64,000 nucleotides of DNA, taken from positions 244,264-308,263 of the forward strand of contig NZ_CABJDK010000001.1 of the NCBI RefSeq assembly GCF_902364355.1, in the 5' to 3' direction. The notes under the pieces were generated by a model, which saw only the letters and a list, made by a program, of their open reading frames with translations, did no database searches and was not told where the DNA came from. The position numbers were made by a program, and so were the translations under genes. This DNA comes from Collinsella aerofaciens (GTDB taxonomy: Bacteria; Actinomycetota; Coriobacteriia; Coriobacteriales; Coriobacteriaceae). This document shows, piece by piece, positions 1-7,888 of the stretch. How positions within the stretch are numbered: the first letter of the stretch is position 1; each line of letters starts with the position of its first letter.

Positions 1-40
1 CGAAACACATCTCCACCGTTCCTTCAACTGGGAAAATGCC

Positions 41-71
41 GTCCCCGGGGCTTGAGAAGGGCCCCGGGGAC
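41..71. repeat. GC-rich perfect inverted repeat (hairpin)
   Basis: A ten-base arm at 41-50 (GTCCCCGGGG) is perfectly repeated in inverse at 62-71, with an 11-base loop. It abuts the left direct repeat at 71. Reading leftward a short T run follows, so it could end minus-strand transcripts. It resembles the GGGGACA hairpin at 38303-38328. Function not shown. Confidence 0.6.
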
Positions 72-138
72 GTTCGACTGACTGCGGGAACGGCCTTTCC
101 GCTCAATGTGTTCGGCTGAGATCGGAAATCAACCAAAC
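71..138 (+). repeat. Direct repeat, left copy (putative attachment site)
   Basis: Bases 71-138 match 7282-7349 in the same orientation with three mismatches over 68 bases (two over the first 64). The two copies bracket the ABC-transporter island, and the right copy lies about 150 bases beyond a tyrosine recombinase remnant. This is the layout expected of attL/attR of an integrated element. A ten-base word (GTTCGGCTGA in the right copy) occurs twice within the repeat. No tRNA 3' end is recognisable in it. The alternative is a simple duplicated intergenic sequence. Confidence 0.6.
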
Positions 139-161
139 TGAACCAGGTTCAGCTGGCATGG

Positions 162-194
162 TTAAAAACGGGGGCGACGCTTTTGCGTCGCCCC
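162..194 (-). terminator. Rho-independent terminator of the ABC/exported-peptide operon
   Basis: Perfect ten-base stem (171-180 with 185-194) and four-base loop. On the minus strand it is followed by CGTTTTT. It lies 19 bases past the stop of the small exported protein gene. Confidence 0.85.
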
Positions 195-212
195 TCGTCC
201 CAGCCGGTTGCT

Positions 213-557
213 TTAGTTGTACACACGGTAGTTACACTTGAACTGGGTTATGTGTCCATAGTTGGAGCGGTACCAACCCGACGTATAGCTGATTGCCTCT
301 GCGCCTAGATAGTCGTAGCCCTTGTTGTAGCGAAGCTGACGGTAGGTCGTGTCGTACTCTGCTACGTAAAACGTGTCTCCAGAGAAGGCTTTGTACCGGT
401 CCTTAACCGTCGAAGCCATGTACGCGGGTTCGACATCGCCTTTCTCCCCGTTGAGCGCATAGACGGGTGCCGCGATTCCGCATAAAGCCGTTGCCACGAG
501 GATGGCGTAGACAGCCATGCGCGACGCATTGGACTTCAGCTGTTCAAATAGTTTCAT
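213..557 (-). CDS. Small exported protein, bacteriocin-like candidate
   Basis: About 114 residues. The N-terminus has a lysine-containing start, a hydrophobic core (VYAILVATALCGIAA) and a plausible signal-peptidase site near VYAL, which would leave a mature peptide of about 80 residues. The mature part is rich in Tyr, Ser and Asn and ends in SNYGHITQFKCNYRVYN. ATG at 557 is preferred over the overlapping GTG at 566 because GAGG lies eight bases upstream. The start follows the stop of the fused ABC gene by one base, so the two are probably translationally coupled, and a terminator follows. A small secreted peptide coupled to dedicated ABC exporters suggests a bacteriocin or signalling peptide. 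The aromatic tail loosely recalls lactococcin-972-type peptides, but I cannot assign a family. Function is inference only. Confidence 0.7.
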   Translation of the reverse strand: MKLFEQLKSNASRMAVYAILVATALCGIAAPVYALNGEKGDVEPAYMASTVKDRYKAFSGDTFYVAEYDTTYRQLRYNKGYDYLGAEAISYTSGWYRSNYGHITQFKCNYRVYN

Positions 558-558
558 G

Positions 559-2373
559 TCATTCACCTCGCTCGTATGTATCGAGGTATTCCTGCTTGAG
601 CGTCTGCGAGGACGACTTGATCTTTTCCACGAGCGTGCCGGCTTCGATGAAGTAGAACGAGTTGGTGAGGTCTGCCAGGTCGTCGAGTAGATGGCTTGAA
701 ATGAGCACGCTGCGTCCCCGCGCCACTTCGCTGCGCATCGCGTCGCAGGAGGTTTTCCGTTTTCCCGGATCGAGGCCGTTCAGCGGTTCATCGAGGATGA
801 GGTACGGGCAATCGGTCGATATCGCCATGGCAAGCTTTACCTGCTGCTTCATTCCTGTCGAGAGTTTACGGGTCGGCTTGTCGAGATATGGGGAGATTCC
901 GAGGGAGTCGCAGAGCGAGTCGATGTCGGCGGCCGATTTCCACGCCTCCCTAACGAAAGCAAGGTGCTCGATGGCCGATAGCGTGGGATAGAGATCCGCG
1001 CTGCCCGAAGAGCTCAGGTAGACGAGTTCTGCAAATTCGGCTGATCGACGTTGGCAGATTCCGTCTGCCGCCAGGCTTCCCGAGCGGATGCGGGTGGGAA
1101 ATTGGCCCGACAGCGCTTCAAGAAGGGTGGTTTTCCCCGAGCCGTTGGGAGCAACGAGGCCCGCCGCCGTTCCCGGGCTCAGGAAAAGCGACCCGATTGA
1201 AAGTATCGTCGTGCTCCCGTATCCCACGCTCGCGTCTAGAAGCTCGAGCCCATGGTGCTTTTTAGCGGGTCCAGCCTGTTTGGGCGAACGTGCCGCAACG
1301 GCGCCGACCGCAAAAAGGACCGCGACGTATATCAGGGCCACGGCAAGCATCGATGCGCTGCCTGAACCGGAGCCAATGAATTCTGTCGGGAAGCATCCTA
1401 CGTAGCCCGTGGCCTCGATAGGCGAGAACACGGCCAGCGGCAGGAGCCCGAGCACGGCATTATGCTCCAGCGCCGAATCGGACAGCAACGGGAATGCCGG
1501 GGCCGCGACAAGCAGCGCTGAGGTAAGGGGGCCTGCGAAGACGCGCCTCGTTGCGGTCGATAGGACGGCGGAGCAAACGGATATCAAGGTTCCGCCCGCA
1601 AGCAGCGCGAGAAGCAGGGTCGTGAAGACGTTTCCCGCGGTCGTGGTGGCAAGCGCGCCGTCATGGAAGAAGGCGATCGGGTACCCAATTTGCCCGAAGC
1701 CGTTTAGGACCAAGGCGTAAATGCCCCCGGGTGCGAGGCCGGCGAGGAGCATCGCGGTCCCCGCGACGATTATCGAAAACACGATCTGGATAAGGCGCCG
1801 GAATTTGGGCGCGGGCGCCTTTGCCGCCAGGGTCCCGGGCCTTGTGGCGCCGAGCACGAGTATCGACGAGAGAAGGAAGGGGATGAAGGGAAGGAAAGAC
1901 GGCGCCGTGGCAATGGCGTAAGGCAGGAAGGAAAGGAATGGCAGGTCGTTTGCGGAGGCCGGGATATCCGTGATGCCGGAGCTGCTCAGGGCACGGCAAT
2001 ACGCGAGGTCTGCGTCATTGGTCTCTCGGTCTCCCACGATGGACCCGGATTGGAAGCCTTCGTCCATGAGCGCGTAGTAGCTCTCGGCAGAATCGAGAAA
2101 GGCGGCGTCGGTTTGAGCGGCAAGGGCGGCGTTCGCGTATCTTGCAAGCTCCGCGTCAGCTTGCTGCTCTGGCGATAGGTCTGTGCCGCTGGCCTGGGGC
2201 GCGCGCGTATTGAATGCGTCGACAAAGCTCTGCATGCCCTGCTTCATAAAGAAGGGCCCGTAGATGGGTGAATTGAACGCAATGGGGATGGAGAAGGCTG
2301 CAGCGAGAACGAGCGTACAAATCCATGCGGCCTTGTCTCTTAGGATCAGTTTGAGAAGAAGTCGACAGTACAT
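559..2373 (-). CDS. Fused ABC transporter (permease then ATPase)
   Basis: 604 residues. The N-terminal half is membrane: one helix near 15-35, an extracytoplasmic region to about 145, then about five helices to about 360. The C-terminal half (about 375-604) is a complete ABC ATPase. It has Walker A APNGSGKTT at 408-416, signature LSTGMKQQ at 504-511, Walker B YLILDEP at 524-530 and a switch His in SSHLLDD. A permease fused ahead of its ATPase is unusual for ABC-2 exporters. Residues 223-232 (LNGFGQIGYP) match a motif found twice in the 740-residue permease upstream, so the two systems are paralogous. The small exported protein gene follows at once. Likely role: export of, or self-protection against, that peptide. 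Substrate unknown. Confidence 0.85.
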   Translation of the reverse strand: MYCRLLLKLILRDKAAWICTLVLAAAFSIPIAFNSPIYGPFFMKQGMQSFVDAFNTRAPQASGTDLSPEQQADAELARYANAALAAQTDAAFLDSAESYYALMDEGFQSGSIVGDRETNDADLAYCRALSSSGITDIPASANDLPFLSFLPYAIATAPSFLPFIPFLLSSILVLGATRPGTLAAKAPAPKFRRLIQIVFSIIVAGTAMLLAGLAPGGIYALVLNGFGQIGYPIAFFHDGALATTTAGNVFTTLLLALLAGGTLISVCSAVLSTATRRVFAGPLTSALLVAAPAFPLLSDSALEHNAVLGLLPLAVFSPIEATGYVGCFPTEFIGSGSGSASMLAVALIYVAVLFAVGAVAARSPKQAGPAKKHHGLELLDASVGYGSTTILSIGSLFLSPGTAAGLVAPNGSGKTTLLEALSGQFPTRIRSGSLAADGICQRRSAEFAELVYLSSSGSADLYPTLSAIEHLAFVREAWKSAADIDSLCDSLGISPYLDKPTRKLSTGMKQQVKLAMAISTDCPYLILDEPLNGLDPGKRKTSCDAMRSEVARGRSVLISSHLLDDLADLTNSFYFIEAGTLVEKIKSSSQTLKQEYLDTYERGE

Positions 2374-2491
2374 TTGGAAGCACCTACGTTCCTCAAAGAA
2401 TCGTTAGATTAAAAGTAACAGACCGGATGAAGATACGTGCGACGGGGGCGAGGCGAATGGCTGAGCGGTATCGATATGCGGGTTTAACGGT

Positions 2492-2520
2492 ATTATATTG
2501 ACCACATAGATTTTTAACTT
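2492..2520 (-). promoter_or_regulatory. Possible promoter for the fused ABC gene
   Basis: The 153-base gap before the fused ABC gene contains a perfect minus-strand TATAAT at 2497-2492. No good -35 box is seen upstream. It suggests that the fused ABC gene and the exported protein can be transcribed separately from the upstream ABC pair. Confidence 0.35.
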
Positions 2521-2526
2521 GCATTT

Positions 2527-3267
2527 CTACCCGCCCTTTTCGTAGAGTCGCCGATACGTGCTTAGCGCACCCTCGGCGCGTCCGGCAGGCTTTGCGAAAT
2601 GGGATCCAGGAGACTTCGGCGCAGCATCATCTTGCGGAATGCTTCTAATGAGCCTCCCATCCTTCAAAAACAGAATCTCATCGCACAGCCTATCGACCGA
2701 ATCCAAGATGTGGGATGACATGATGATGCACGTACCAGAATCGGCCAGCTTCCTGAGAATCTCGGAATGCAAGTCCACCCTGCTGGGGTCGAGCGCGTTC
2801 ATGGGCTCATCTAATAGAAGGTACCGCGCGCCCGTCGCATACGCAATCGCCAGGGTAAGCTGCTGCTTCATGCCCTGGCTCAGAGTGCGGATCCTCATCT
2901 TCGCGAACTCGCCTATCTGCGTTTGTTCCACTATCTCTTCGATATCGCGAGCATGCGGCCACATATCGCAAACCATCTTGAGGTGATCTTCCGCACGCAA
3001 TCCGGGATACAGCAGCGTCCCCTCACCAGGTGCATAGAAGATCATAGAACGGACCTCTCTCGCACCCGTACCCTGCACCTCATCCAGAACGATGCTCCCG
3101 TCCACGCGAGGACCCGGCAAACCTGCCATCGCACGCAGCAACGTCGTCTTTCCATGCCCGTTCGGAGCGACGAGACCGTAGACCGTACCCGGGGCAAACT
3201 CAGCGTTCACCGAATCTACGAGCACCTTCTTTCCATAAGAGATCGTCAGCGTTTGAAGGTCAATCAT
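2527..3267 (-). CDS. ABC transporter ATP-binding protein
   Basis: About 246 residues, a stand-alone ABC ATPase of CcmA type. It has Walker A APNGHGKTT, a signature LSQGMKQQ, Walker B YLLLDEP and the switch His in SSHILDS. ATG at 3267 is chosen because AGGGG lies nine bases upstream. The earlier ATG at 3276 overlaps the permease stop but has no room for a ribosome site. It is the partner of the 740-residue permease just upstream on the same strand. Its sequence is close to the ATPase half of the fused gene downstream, including the unusual Ala in Walker A. Substrate unknown, likely a peptide. Confidence 0.85.
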   Translation of the reverse strand: MIDLQTLTISYGKKVLVDSVNAEFAPGTVYGLVAPNGHGKTTLLRAMAGLPGPRVDGSIVLDEVQGTGAREVRSMIFYAPGEGTLLYPGLRAEDHLKMVCDMWPHARDIEEIVEQTQIGEFAKMRIRTLSQGMKQQLTLAIAYATGARYLLLDEPMNALDPSRVDLHSEILRKLADSGTCIIMSSHILDSVDRLCDEILFLKDGRLIRSIPQDDAAPKSPGSHFAKPAGRAEGALSTYRRLYEKGG

Positions 3268-3272
3268 CGAGA

Positions 3273-5495
3273 TCATCCCCTTTCGATCTTTGGAACACTC
3301 AGGCGCACCATCAACGGAGATACGGCGCCCAAGACCACCAGCAGAGCGCCCGATGCGCCGACGACCTCTCCAAAAGGCATCGCGTTCGTCCCTCGCCCAA
3401 GGAACCCAATCGTCCCCACCTGGGAAGCGGGATCAAACGAGGCGAATGGAGCCAGCAGCGCGACGCCCATGCCCACGCTTTCAACATGAGCGCTCAACGA
3501 ACCCAACACCAAGAGAACCGCGCAAACCATTCCGGTGACAACGGGGTTGCGGCTAATCGCTGCTGTCAACGCAGCGACGACGGAAATCACGCCGTATGCC
3601 ATGACCAGCAACGGAATACTGCACAACACCGCCTCCCCCACCATGGACGTTGTCGAAGTTCCCGCCCGAATGAGAGCGACGGGATACTCCGATCCACCCG
3701 CACCGTTCTTAATCACGGACACAACGACAGCGGGAACCATCGACACCAAAAGCAGCACCAAGCCAAGCAGGAGAGCCAGCGCAACAGCCGTCAGAAAACG
3801 CACATGCGCTGTTGCGGGGATCTGGAGAACCAGAAGGGAACGACACTGCAGGTGGGCGCACGCGAGCGATGTGACAACCACGGGCAACAGCAAAAATAAG
3901 GAGGGAAGCGCTGCCTGGAGATACGAAAGGAGGATTAATGGGGGCATCTTCGTACTTAACTCGTAAACCTTGGGGTCCGGCAAACTCGCGATCGACTCAA
4001 GCAGAAGGGCGCGCGCCTCCGCACGAGAAGGAGTCTCCGGCTCGATTCCGATCGATTGCAGGAGAGTCGCATCTGCCGCGCCCAGCTCACCTCGAGCGCG
4101 CTCGTACGTCGCAAGGCTTCGAAACCCCTCCGCAGGCATAGGCGCGTACACGAAACCCGAAAGAGCATCCCGCATGTCTTCCAGGGCCGCTTTGCCCTCG
4201 ACGTCCATATTCGCAGCGTTCTGCTCTAGATACCGATCTATTGAACGGAGCTCCCCATCCCTATACCGAACAGCGGAAACGTTATCAGCGTCAGGAAACA
4301 TCTCGACCAGAGCCGGGGCCAGCATCGTCGTCGACATTGCAATCGCGCATACGGCGAGGGTAGGAGAACGCAGGAGCAGTTTCCCCATCGTTCTTACGTA
4401 TGCAACGGCGGAGGCACAAGCGCTCGAACGAGTTGCCGTTCTCGATGCAGTGAAGGAACCTCTCTCAAGACAAATCGGGGATATCGGGCACGCGCAGCCG
4501 CTCTTTCCAGCAACGCAAAGCAGGCTAATTGCCAGCACCTCGATCCCGATTGCGCATACGAGGGCAATCGCGCCACGCTCGAAGCAAAGTCCAGGCAGAT
4601 TCACTATCTGCGTTGTCGGGTACGGGCTATAGGCGCCGACGGTCAACTCAGTGTTCGCATACGTAAGGGGATTCAACAGGGCGAACTCACGTAAAGCGAT
4701 GGATCTTCCGTAATACCCGGGAACCATCGTCACCCCCATCAGGGCACATACGAACACGATTCCAAGCGTAGGGTTATTGGCAATCTTCACGGCAAGGTGA
4801 ACGACAAGCGAGATGAACGCTGCCACCAAGAATTGCAAGATGGCCGTCTGCGCGAACACCAGCCAAGCCGGTTTGATAACCGGAGTCGCATATTGAATGT
4901 AGCCTATCGGATAGAACGGCGAGCCCGGGCCATTCTTCACAAGCGCGGCGATTATCCCTGGAAGATTGATGGCGAGGACGGCAAGCATTGCAAAAACACT
5001 CGCCCATACGCTCGATGCAACAAGTCTACCCAGCTCGCCCATCGGTGCCTGGATGATGAGCTTTTCACGTTTGTTAAGACGCGCGGCAAGGAACGAGACG
5101 GCAACGGCCGCTGCGACCCATAGCAAGTACTCCTTCGATCCGTCATAATAGGTGTACTCTCCATCCGATATCTGCAGAAACGGAAGTAGGGGAGAGAGCG
5201 GTGCCAAGATAAGACGTCCCGCGGCAAGAGGGTACAGAAGCGCGGGCATGCTTGATGAAGAGGTATAGACACCGTCCTCCCCCGCATTCACAAGCGCATC
5301 CGCATAGGATGCTGACAATTCCTGCTCAACACGGGTTATTCCCGACTCGAGGTATTCGACCCGTCCGTCGATGCCAGCCGCGCTCCTGAAGACGGGCAGA
5401 GCACAAAGAACCATCAACGCAACAACGACAACACAGAGCGACCTGGAGGAGAGAAGCGACCTAAAGATCGCCTTCGAGATTTTGAGCATATTCAT
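3273..5495 (-). CDS. ABC permease with internally duplicated halves
   Basis: About 740 residues in two similar halves (roughly 1-350 and 365-740). Each half has one N-terminal helix, a soluble extracytoplasmic region of about 80-120 residues and five or six further helices. Each half carries the same motif just after a helix: KNGPGSPFYP near 187-196 and KNGAGGSEYP near 596-604. A third copy is in the fused ABC protein. This indicates gene duplication and fusion, giving a pseudo-dimeric permease for the adjacent ATPase. ATG at 5495 is preferred over 5513 because AAGG lies six bases upstream. It is the first gene of the minus-strand transport operon and is divergent from the DUF2975/XRE pair, which probably regulates it. 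The family is ABC-2-like; the substrate is unknown. Confidence 0.8.
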   Translation of the reverse strand: MNMLKISKAIFRSLLSSRSLCVVVVALMVLCALPVFRSAAGIDGRVEYLESGITRVEQELSASYADALVNAGEDGVYTSSSSMPALLYPLAAGRLILAPLSPLLPFLQISDGEYTYYDGSKEYLLWVAAAVAVSFLAARLNKREKLIIQAPMGELGRLVASSVWASVFAMLAVLAINLPGIIAALVKNGPGSPFYPIGYIQYATPVIKPAWLVFAQTAILQFLVAAFISLVVHLAVKIANNPTLGIVFVCALMGVTMVPGYYGRSIALREFALLNPLTYANTELTVGAYSPYPTTQIVNLPGLCFERGAIALVCAIGIEVLAISLLCVAGKSGCACPISPICLERGSFTASRTATRSSACASAVAYVRTMGKLLLRSPTLAVCAIAMSTTMLAPALVEMFPDADNVSAVRYRDGELRSIDRYLEQNAANMDVEGKAALEDMRDALSGFVYAPMPAEGFRSLATYERARGELGAADATLLQSIGIEPETPSRAEARALLLESIASLPDPKVYELSTKMPPLILLSYLQAALPSLFLLLPVVVTSLACAHLQCRSLLVLQIPATAHVRFLTAVALALLLGLVLLLVSMVPAVVVSVIKNGAGGSEYPVALIRAGTSTTSMVGEAVLCSIPLLVMAYGVISVVAALTAAISRNPVVTGMVCAVLLVLGSLSAHVESVGMGVALLAPFASFDPASQVGTIGFLGRGTNAMPFGEVVGASGALLVVLGAVSPLMVRLSVPKIERG

Positions 5496-5526
5496 CGCCA
5501 ACCTTAACCTCATCCAGTCGGAACAG

Positions 5527-5552
5527 AGGGGCCGAACAAAATGCTCGGCCCT
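5527..5552. repeat. Inverted repeat in the divergent intergenic region
   Basis: GGGCCGA and TCGGCCC pair around a short A-rich loop, between the permease start and the DUF2975-like gene. In the minus-strand transcript it would form a 5' leader hairpin. No function is demonstrated. Confidence 0.4.
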
Positions 5553-5574
5553 TATTACTTGCCGGCAAAGTCAA

Positions 5575-5593
5575 TTTAACATAAACTGTTAAA
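5575..5593. promoter_or_regulatory. Operator-like inverted repeat TTTAAC-N7-GTTAAA
   Basis: A six-base perfect dyad lies in the A+T-rich gap between the divergent permease operon and the DUF2975/XRE pair. A related word, TTAAAAGTAAC, recurs at 2409-2419 ahead of the fused ABC gene; here it is TTAAAAAGTAAC. It is a candidate binding site for the XRE regulator encoded at 6153. Confidence 0.4.
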
Positions 5594-5630
5594 AAGTAAC
5601 CTGAGTTTTTTAAATTCTTCGGAGGTTATT

Positions 5631-6143
5631 ATGAGTTCCGACAATCGCACTCCCCGGCTTCATTCCTTCCGCATCGCATGTGCGATAGCCTCTGCGACCC
5701 TTTGCGCCACCGCCATCGCACAAGTGGCGTTCTCCTTAAAGCCAGCAATCGAAGTGCTCGACAACCCTGTAATTGCAGACTCCCCCGCGTATCCAGCCCT
5801 TGCGATCTCGACATTGGTCCCTGCCGTCATCGGTATCGCTACGACCATCCTCAGCGCCGTTCTCGTGCGGACGATCAAGAGCGGAGACCCCTTCAAGAAA
5901 GGGTCTGCGACATGCTTGAAGGTGCTCGGCATTCTCTTCGTTGTTCAAGCTGCCACCAGCCTCTACGCCGGCTCACTCAAAACCTCCGTTTCGATGTTTG
6001 GCGGCGAGGGGGCCGTCGGCGCCCAAGAGATCGCTTCATCATTCGATTGGACCTCTCTGGTTCTCGGCATCGTCCTGTTCATGCTTTCCCAGCTCTTCTT
6101 GTACGCCCGAGAGCTGTACCTCGACTCCGACGAGATTGCGTAA
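5631..6143 (+). CDS. DUF2975-like four-helix membrane protein
   Basis: 170 residues with four predicted membrane helices (about 10-35, 50-80, 95-120 and 140-162), spaced as in DUF2975 proteins. The start ATG follows GGAGG by five bases. The next gene begins nine bases after the stop and encodes a small XRE regulator. DUF2975 plus YozG-type XRE is a recurrent two-gene pair in Firmicutes and Actinobacteria, often near transporters. It is thought to act as a membrane-linked regulator, but its mechanism is not established. The divergent arrangement with the ABC operon suggests that operon is the target. Confidence 0.7.
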   Translation: MSSDNRTPRLHSFRIACAIASATLCATAIAQVAFSLKPAIEVLDNPVIADSPAYPALAISTLVPAVIGIATTILSAVLVRTIKSGDPFKKGSATCLKVLGILFVVQAATSLYAGSLKTSVSMFGGEGAVGAQEIASSFDWTSLVLGIVLFMLSQLFLYARELYLDSDEIA

Positions 6144-6152
6144 GGAAACGCC

Positions 6153-6404
6153 ATGCCCGTAATTGTTCGCCTCGACAAGATCATGGCCGAGCGAAAGATT
6201 TCCTCGAACGAACTTGCCGAAAGGATTGGAACCACGCCCGTGAACCTGTCCCGTATTAAAAAAGGGCATATTCGCGGCATTCGCTTCAACACACTCGAGC
6301 AGCTATGCCTCGCCCTTCGTTGCCAACCCGGAGACCTTCTCGAAGTCATGAGCGAAGAGGATGCCCGAAAGGAGTTCGGACTCGATTGGTCCGCCGAGGA
6401 TTAG
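6153..6404 (+). CDS. Small XRE-family transcriptional regulator (YozG-like)
   Basis: 83 residues and almost entirely one Cro/C1-type helix-turn-helix (about 8-62). The recognition segment is SNELAERIGTTPVNLSRIKKG, followed by the LEQLCLALRCQPGDLLE tail typical of YozG-type regulators. It lies nine bases after the DUF2975-like gene and is surely co-transcribed with it. The C-terminus runs straight into the remains of a recombinase gene: the reading frame after its stop codon continues as recombinase sequence. It likely binds the dyad at 5575-5593 and controls itself and the ABC operon. Confidence 0.8.
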   Translation: MPVIVRLDKIMAERKISSNELAERIGTTPVNLSRIKKGHIRGIRFNTLEQLCLALRCQPGDLLEVMSEEDARKEFGLDWSAED

Positions 6405-7130
6405 AGGGCGGTCGTACTCGCCCTGCACACGGGGATGCGAATCGGCGAGGTCTGCGGCCTTCGGTGGTGCGATGTGGATTTCGAGACGGGCCTGATCTCG
6501 ATCAGACACTCGGTGGCGTACGCGAAGGGAATGGGTTCGTTCATCAAGGACACCAAGACCCATGACGCCAGGGGTATCCCCATCGACCCGGTCGGCCTAC
6601 TCCCCTTCCTGAAGGAGACCCACGAGATCGACTGCGGAAAGCTGCGCTTGCGCGGCCTTACCGGGGCGGTCGAGATCGGGGACTGCTACATCCTGTCGGA
6701 GCCGGGCGCGACCTTCGCGACGACAAGCTATATCCGCAGGGCGTTCAAGACGTTCTCGGAGACCAACGGCCTCATGGGCACCAACGACGAGCTGATCACG
6801 TTCCACGGCCTTCGCCACACGTTCGCAACGCAGTGGATCCGCCAAGGCGGCGATATCAAGGCGCTCCAATCGATCCTCGGCCACAAGGACGCCATGGCGA
6901 CGCTCAACGTCTACGCCGACATCGAGCCCATCTCCAAAATCGATAACATGCTGCGCGCCACGCCGTGCCTTTGGCGCGGGCACCTCGGGCCGAGGGTCGA
7001 TCCGGGTCCCATGTTCCAACAGAGGATCCAGGAGTCCATCGAGACGCTCCAGGCGTTCGGCTACGGCATCACCGAGCCGGACGACCGAAATATCGCCATA
7101 CGCGACGTGAAGACGAACAGTTGGCTCTAG
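6405..7130 (+). pseudogene. Tyrosine recombinase, C-terminal catalytic remnant
   Basis: About 241 codons of the catalytic domain of a phage-type integrase. Visible active-site residues are Arg in TGMRIGEVCGLRW, a Lys in the following beta hairpin, HGLRH, GH in ILGHKD and the nucleophile Tyr in LNVYADI. The N-terminal arm-binding and core-binding domains (about 180-200 residues) are missing. The frame is open back to the stop of the XRE gene (VVLALHTGMRIGE), so the 5' part was lost at or near 6404. The last ~50 residues are not typical of the family. An internal ATG at 6435 exists but has no clear ribosome site. It is probably non-functional for integration. It sits about 150 bases from the right direct repeat, as integrases usually do. 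Confidence 0.8.
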
Positions 7131-7186
7131 CTCACCGAGTACGCGGCAGTGCTGGGCCCATCCCAACTGAGGTCACGGTGGTCCGA

Positions 7187-7230
7187 TAGGGGCGCCGCCC
7201 GCGGCATGCGCCGCGGAGCGGTATCCCCTA
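7187..7230. repeat. Nested hairpin after the recombinase remnant
   Basis: TAGGGG at 7187-7192 pairs with CCCCTA at 7225-7230, and an inner CCGCGG repeat pairs within. It is a possible terminator without a T run. Together with the direct repeat at 7282-7349 and the dyad at 7457-7479 it accounts for most of the 396-base gap between 7130 and 7527. Confidence 0.45.
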
Positions 7231-7281
7231 CCGAAGGGCGGGGATGCCCTCCGCTTCCAGTTCGGAATCAGCCGTCGGAGG

Positions 7282-7349
7282 CGTTCGGCTGACTGCGGGA
7301 ACGGCCTGTCCGCTCAATGTGTTCGGCTGAGATCGGAAATCAACCCAAC
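7282..7349 (+). repeat. Direct repeat, right copy (putative attachment site)
   Basis: Same orientation as 71-138 with three mismatches in 68 bases. It marks the probable right boundary of the accessory island: the sequence beyond it belongs to the ACT/citrate synthase region. The word GTTCGGCTGA is repeated inside it at 7283-7292 and 7321-7330. Confidence 0.6.
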
Positions 7350-7456
7350 ACGAGCCGGACACGCGCCAGACGGCTCTTCCCCGTACGGCCTTCCCCCTTA
7401 CGCTCATGTTGCAGGCATGTAACGCCGCAGCGAGCGCGCCTTTTTTGCGCCAGACA

Positions 7457-7479
7457 GGTACAATGATGAACACTGTACC
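7457..7479. promoter_or_regulatory. Dyad GGTACA-N11-TGTACC upstream of the ACT gene
   Basis: A perfect six-base inverted repeat overlaps a TACAAT that could serve as a -10 box, about 50 bases ahead of the ACT-domain gene. Operator or promoter role is inferred. Confidence 0.35.
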
Positions 7480-7526
7480 GTAGCGGAGCGCCCCGCGCGC
7501 GCCGCAATCACGCGAAAGGGTTTCCC

Positions 7527-7814
7527 ATGGCCGAGATCTCGTCCTCCCGTATCGTCATCACCGTCCTTGGCAAGAACCGCCCCGGCATCGTCGCCGGCGT
7601 CACCCGTGTCCTAGGCGAGGCCAACGTCGACATCCGCGACATCACGCAGTCCATTATCGAGGACATCTTCACCATGACCATGCTGGCCGATACCGCCGAG
7701 TCCAAGCTCGACTTCGCCGAGCTGCAGAAGGCGCTGGCCGAGGCCGGCGAGCTTTCGGGCGTCAACGTGTCCATCCAGCGCGAGGACGTCTTTAACTTTA
7801 TGTACCGCCTGTAG
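7527..7814 (+). CDS. ACT domain-containing protein (UPF0237 family)
   Basis: 95 residues and a single ACT domain. It starts SSRIVITVLGKNRPGIVAGV, the glycine-containing ligand loop of the fold, and ends DVFNFMYRL, typical of UPF0237. Start ATG is preceded by GAAAGGG. The family is thought to sense amino acids or related ligands. In many bacteria it is paired with a UPF0210/DUF711 protein, which is absent here. The next gene, a citrate synthase, begins 74 bases downstream on the same strand and may be co-transcribed. Ligand unknown. Confidence 0.85.
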   Translation: MAEISSSRIVITVLGKNRPGIVAGVTRVLGEANVDIRDITQSIIEDIFTMTMLADTAESKLDFAELQKALAEAGELSGVNVSIQREDVFNFMYRL

Positions 7815-7888
7815 CGAACAGGCTGCGTGGAGACGGCCCAACGTGCGCCCAGGCGCAACGTCACCACATGGCCCGGAGAGGAGCGCAC

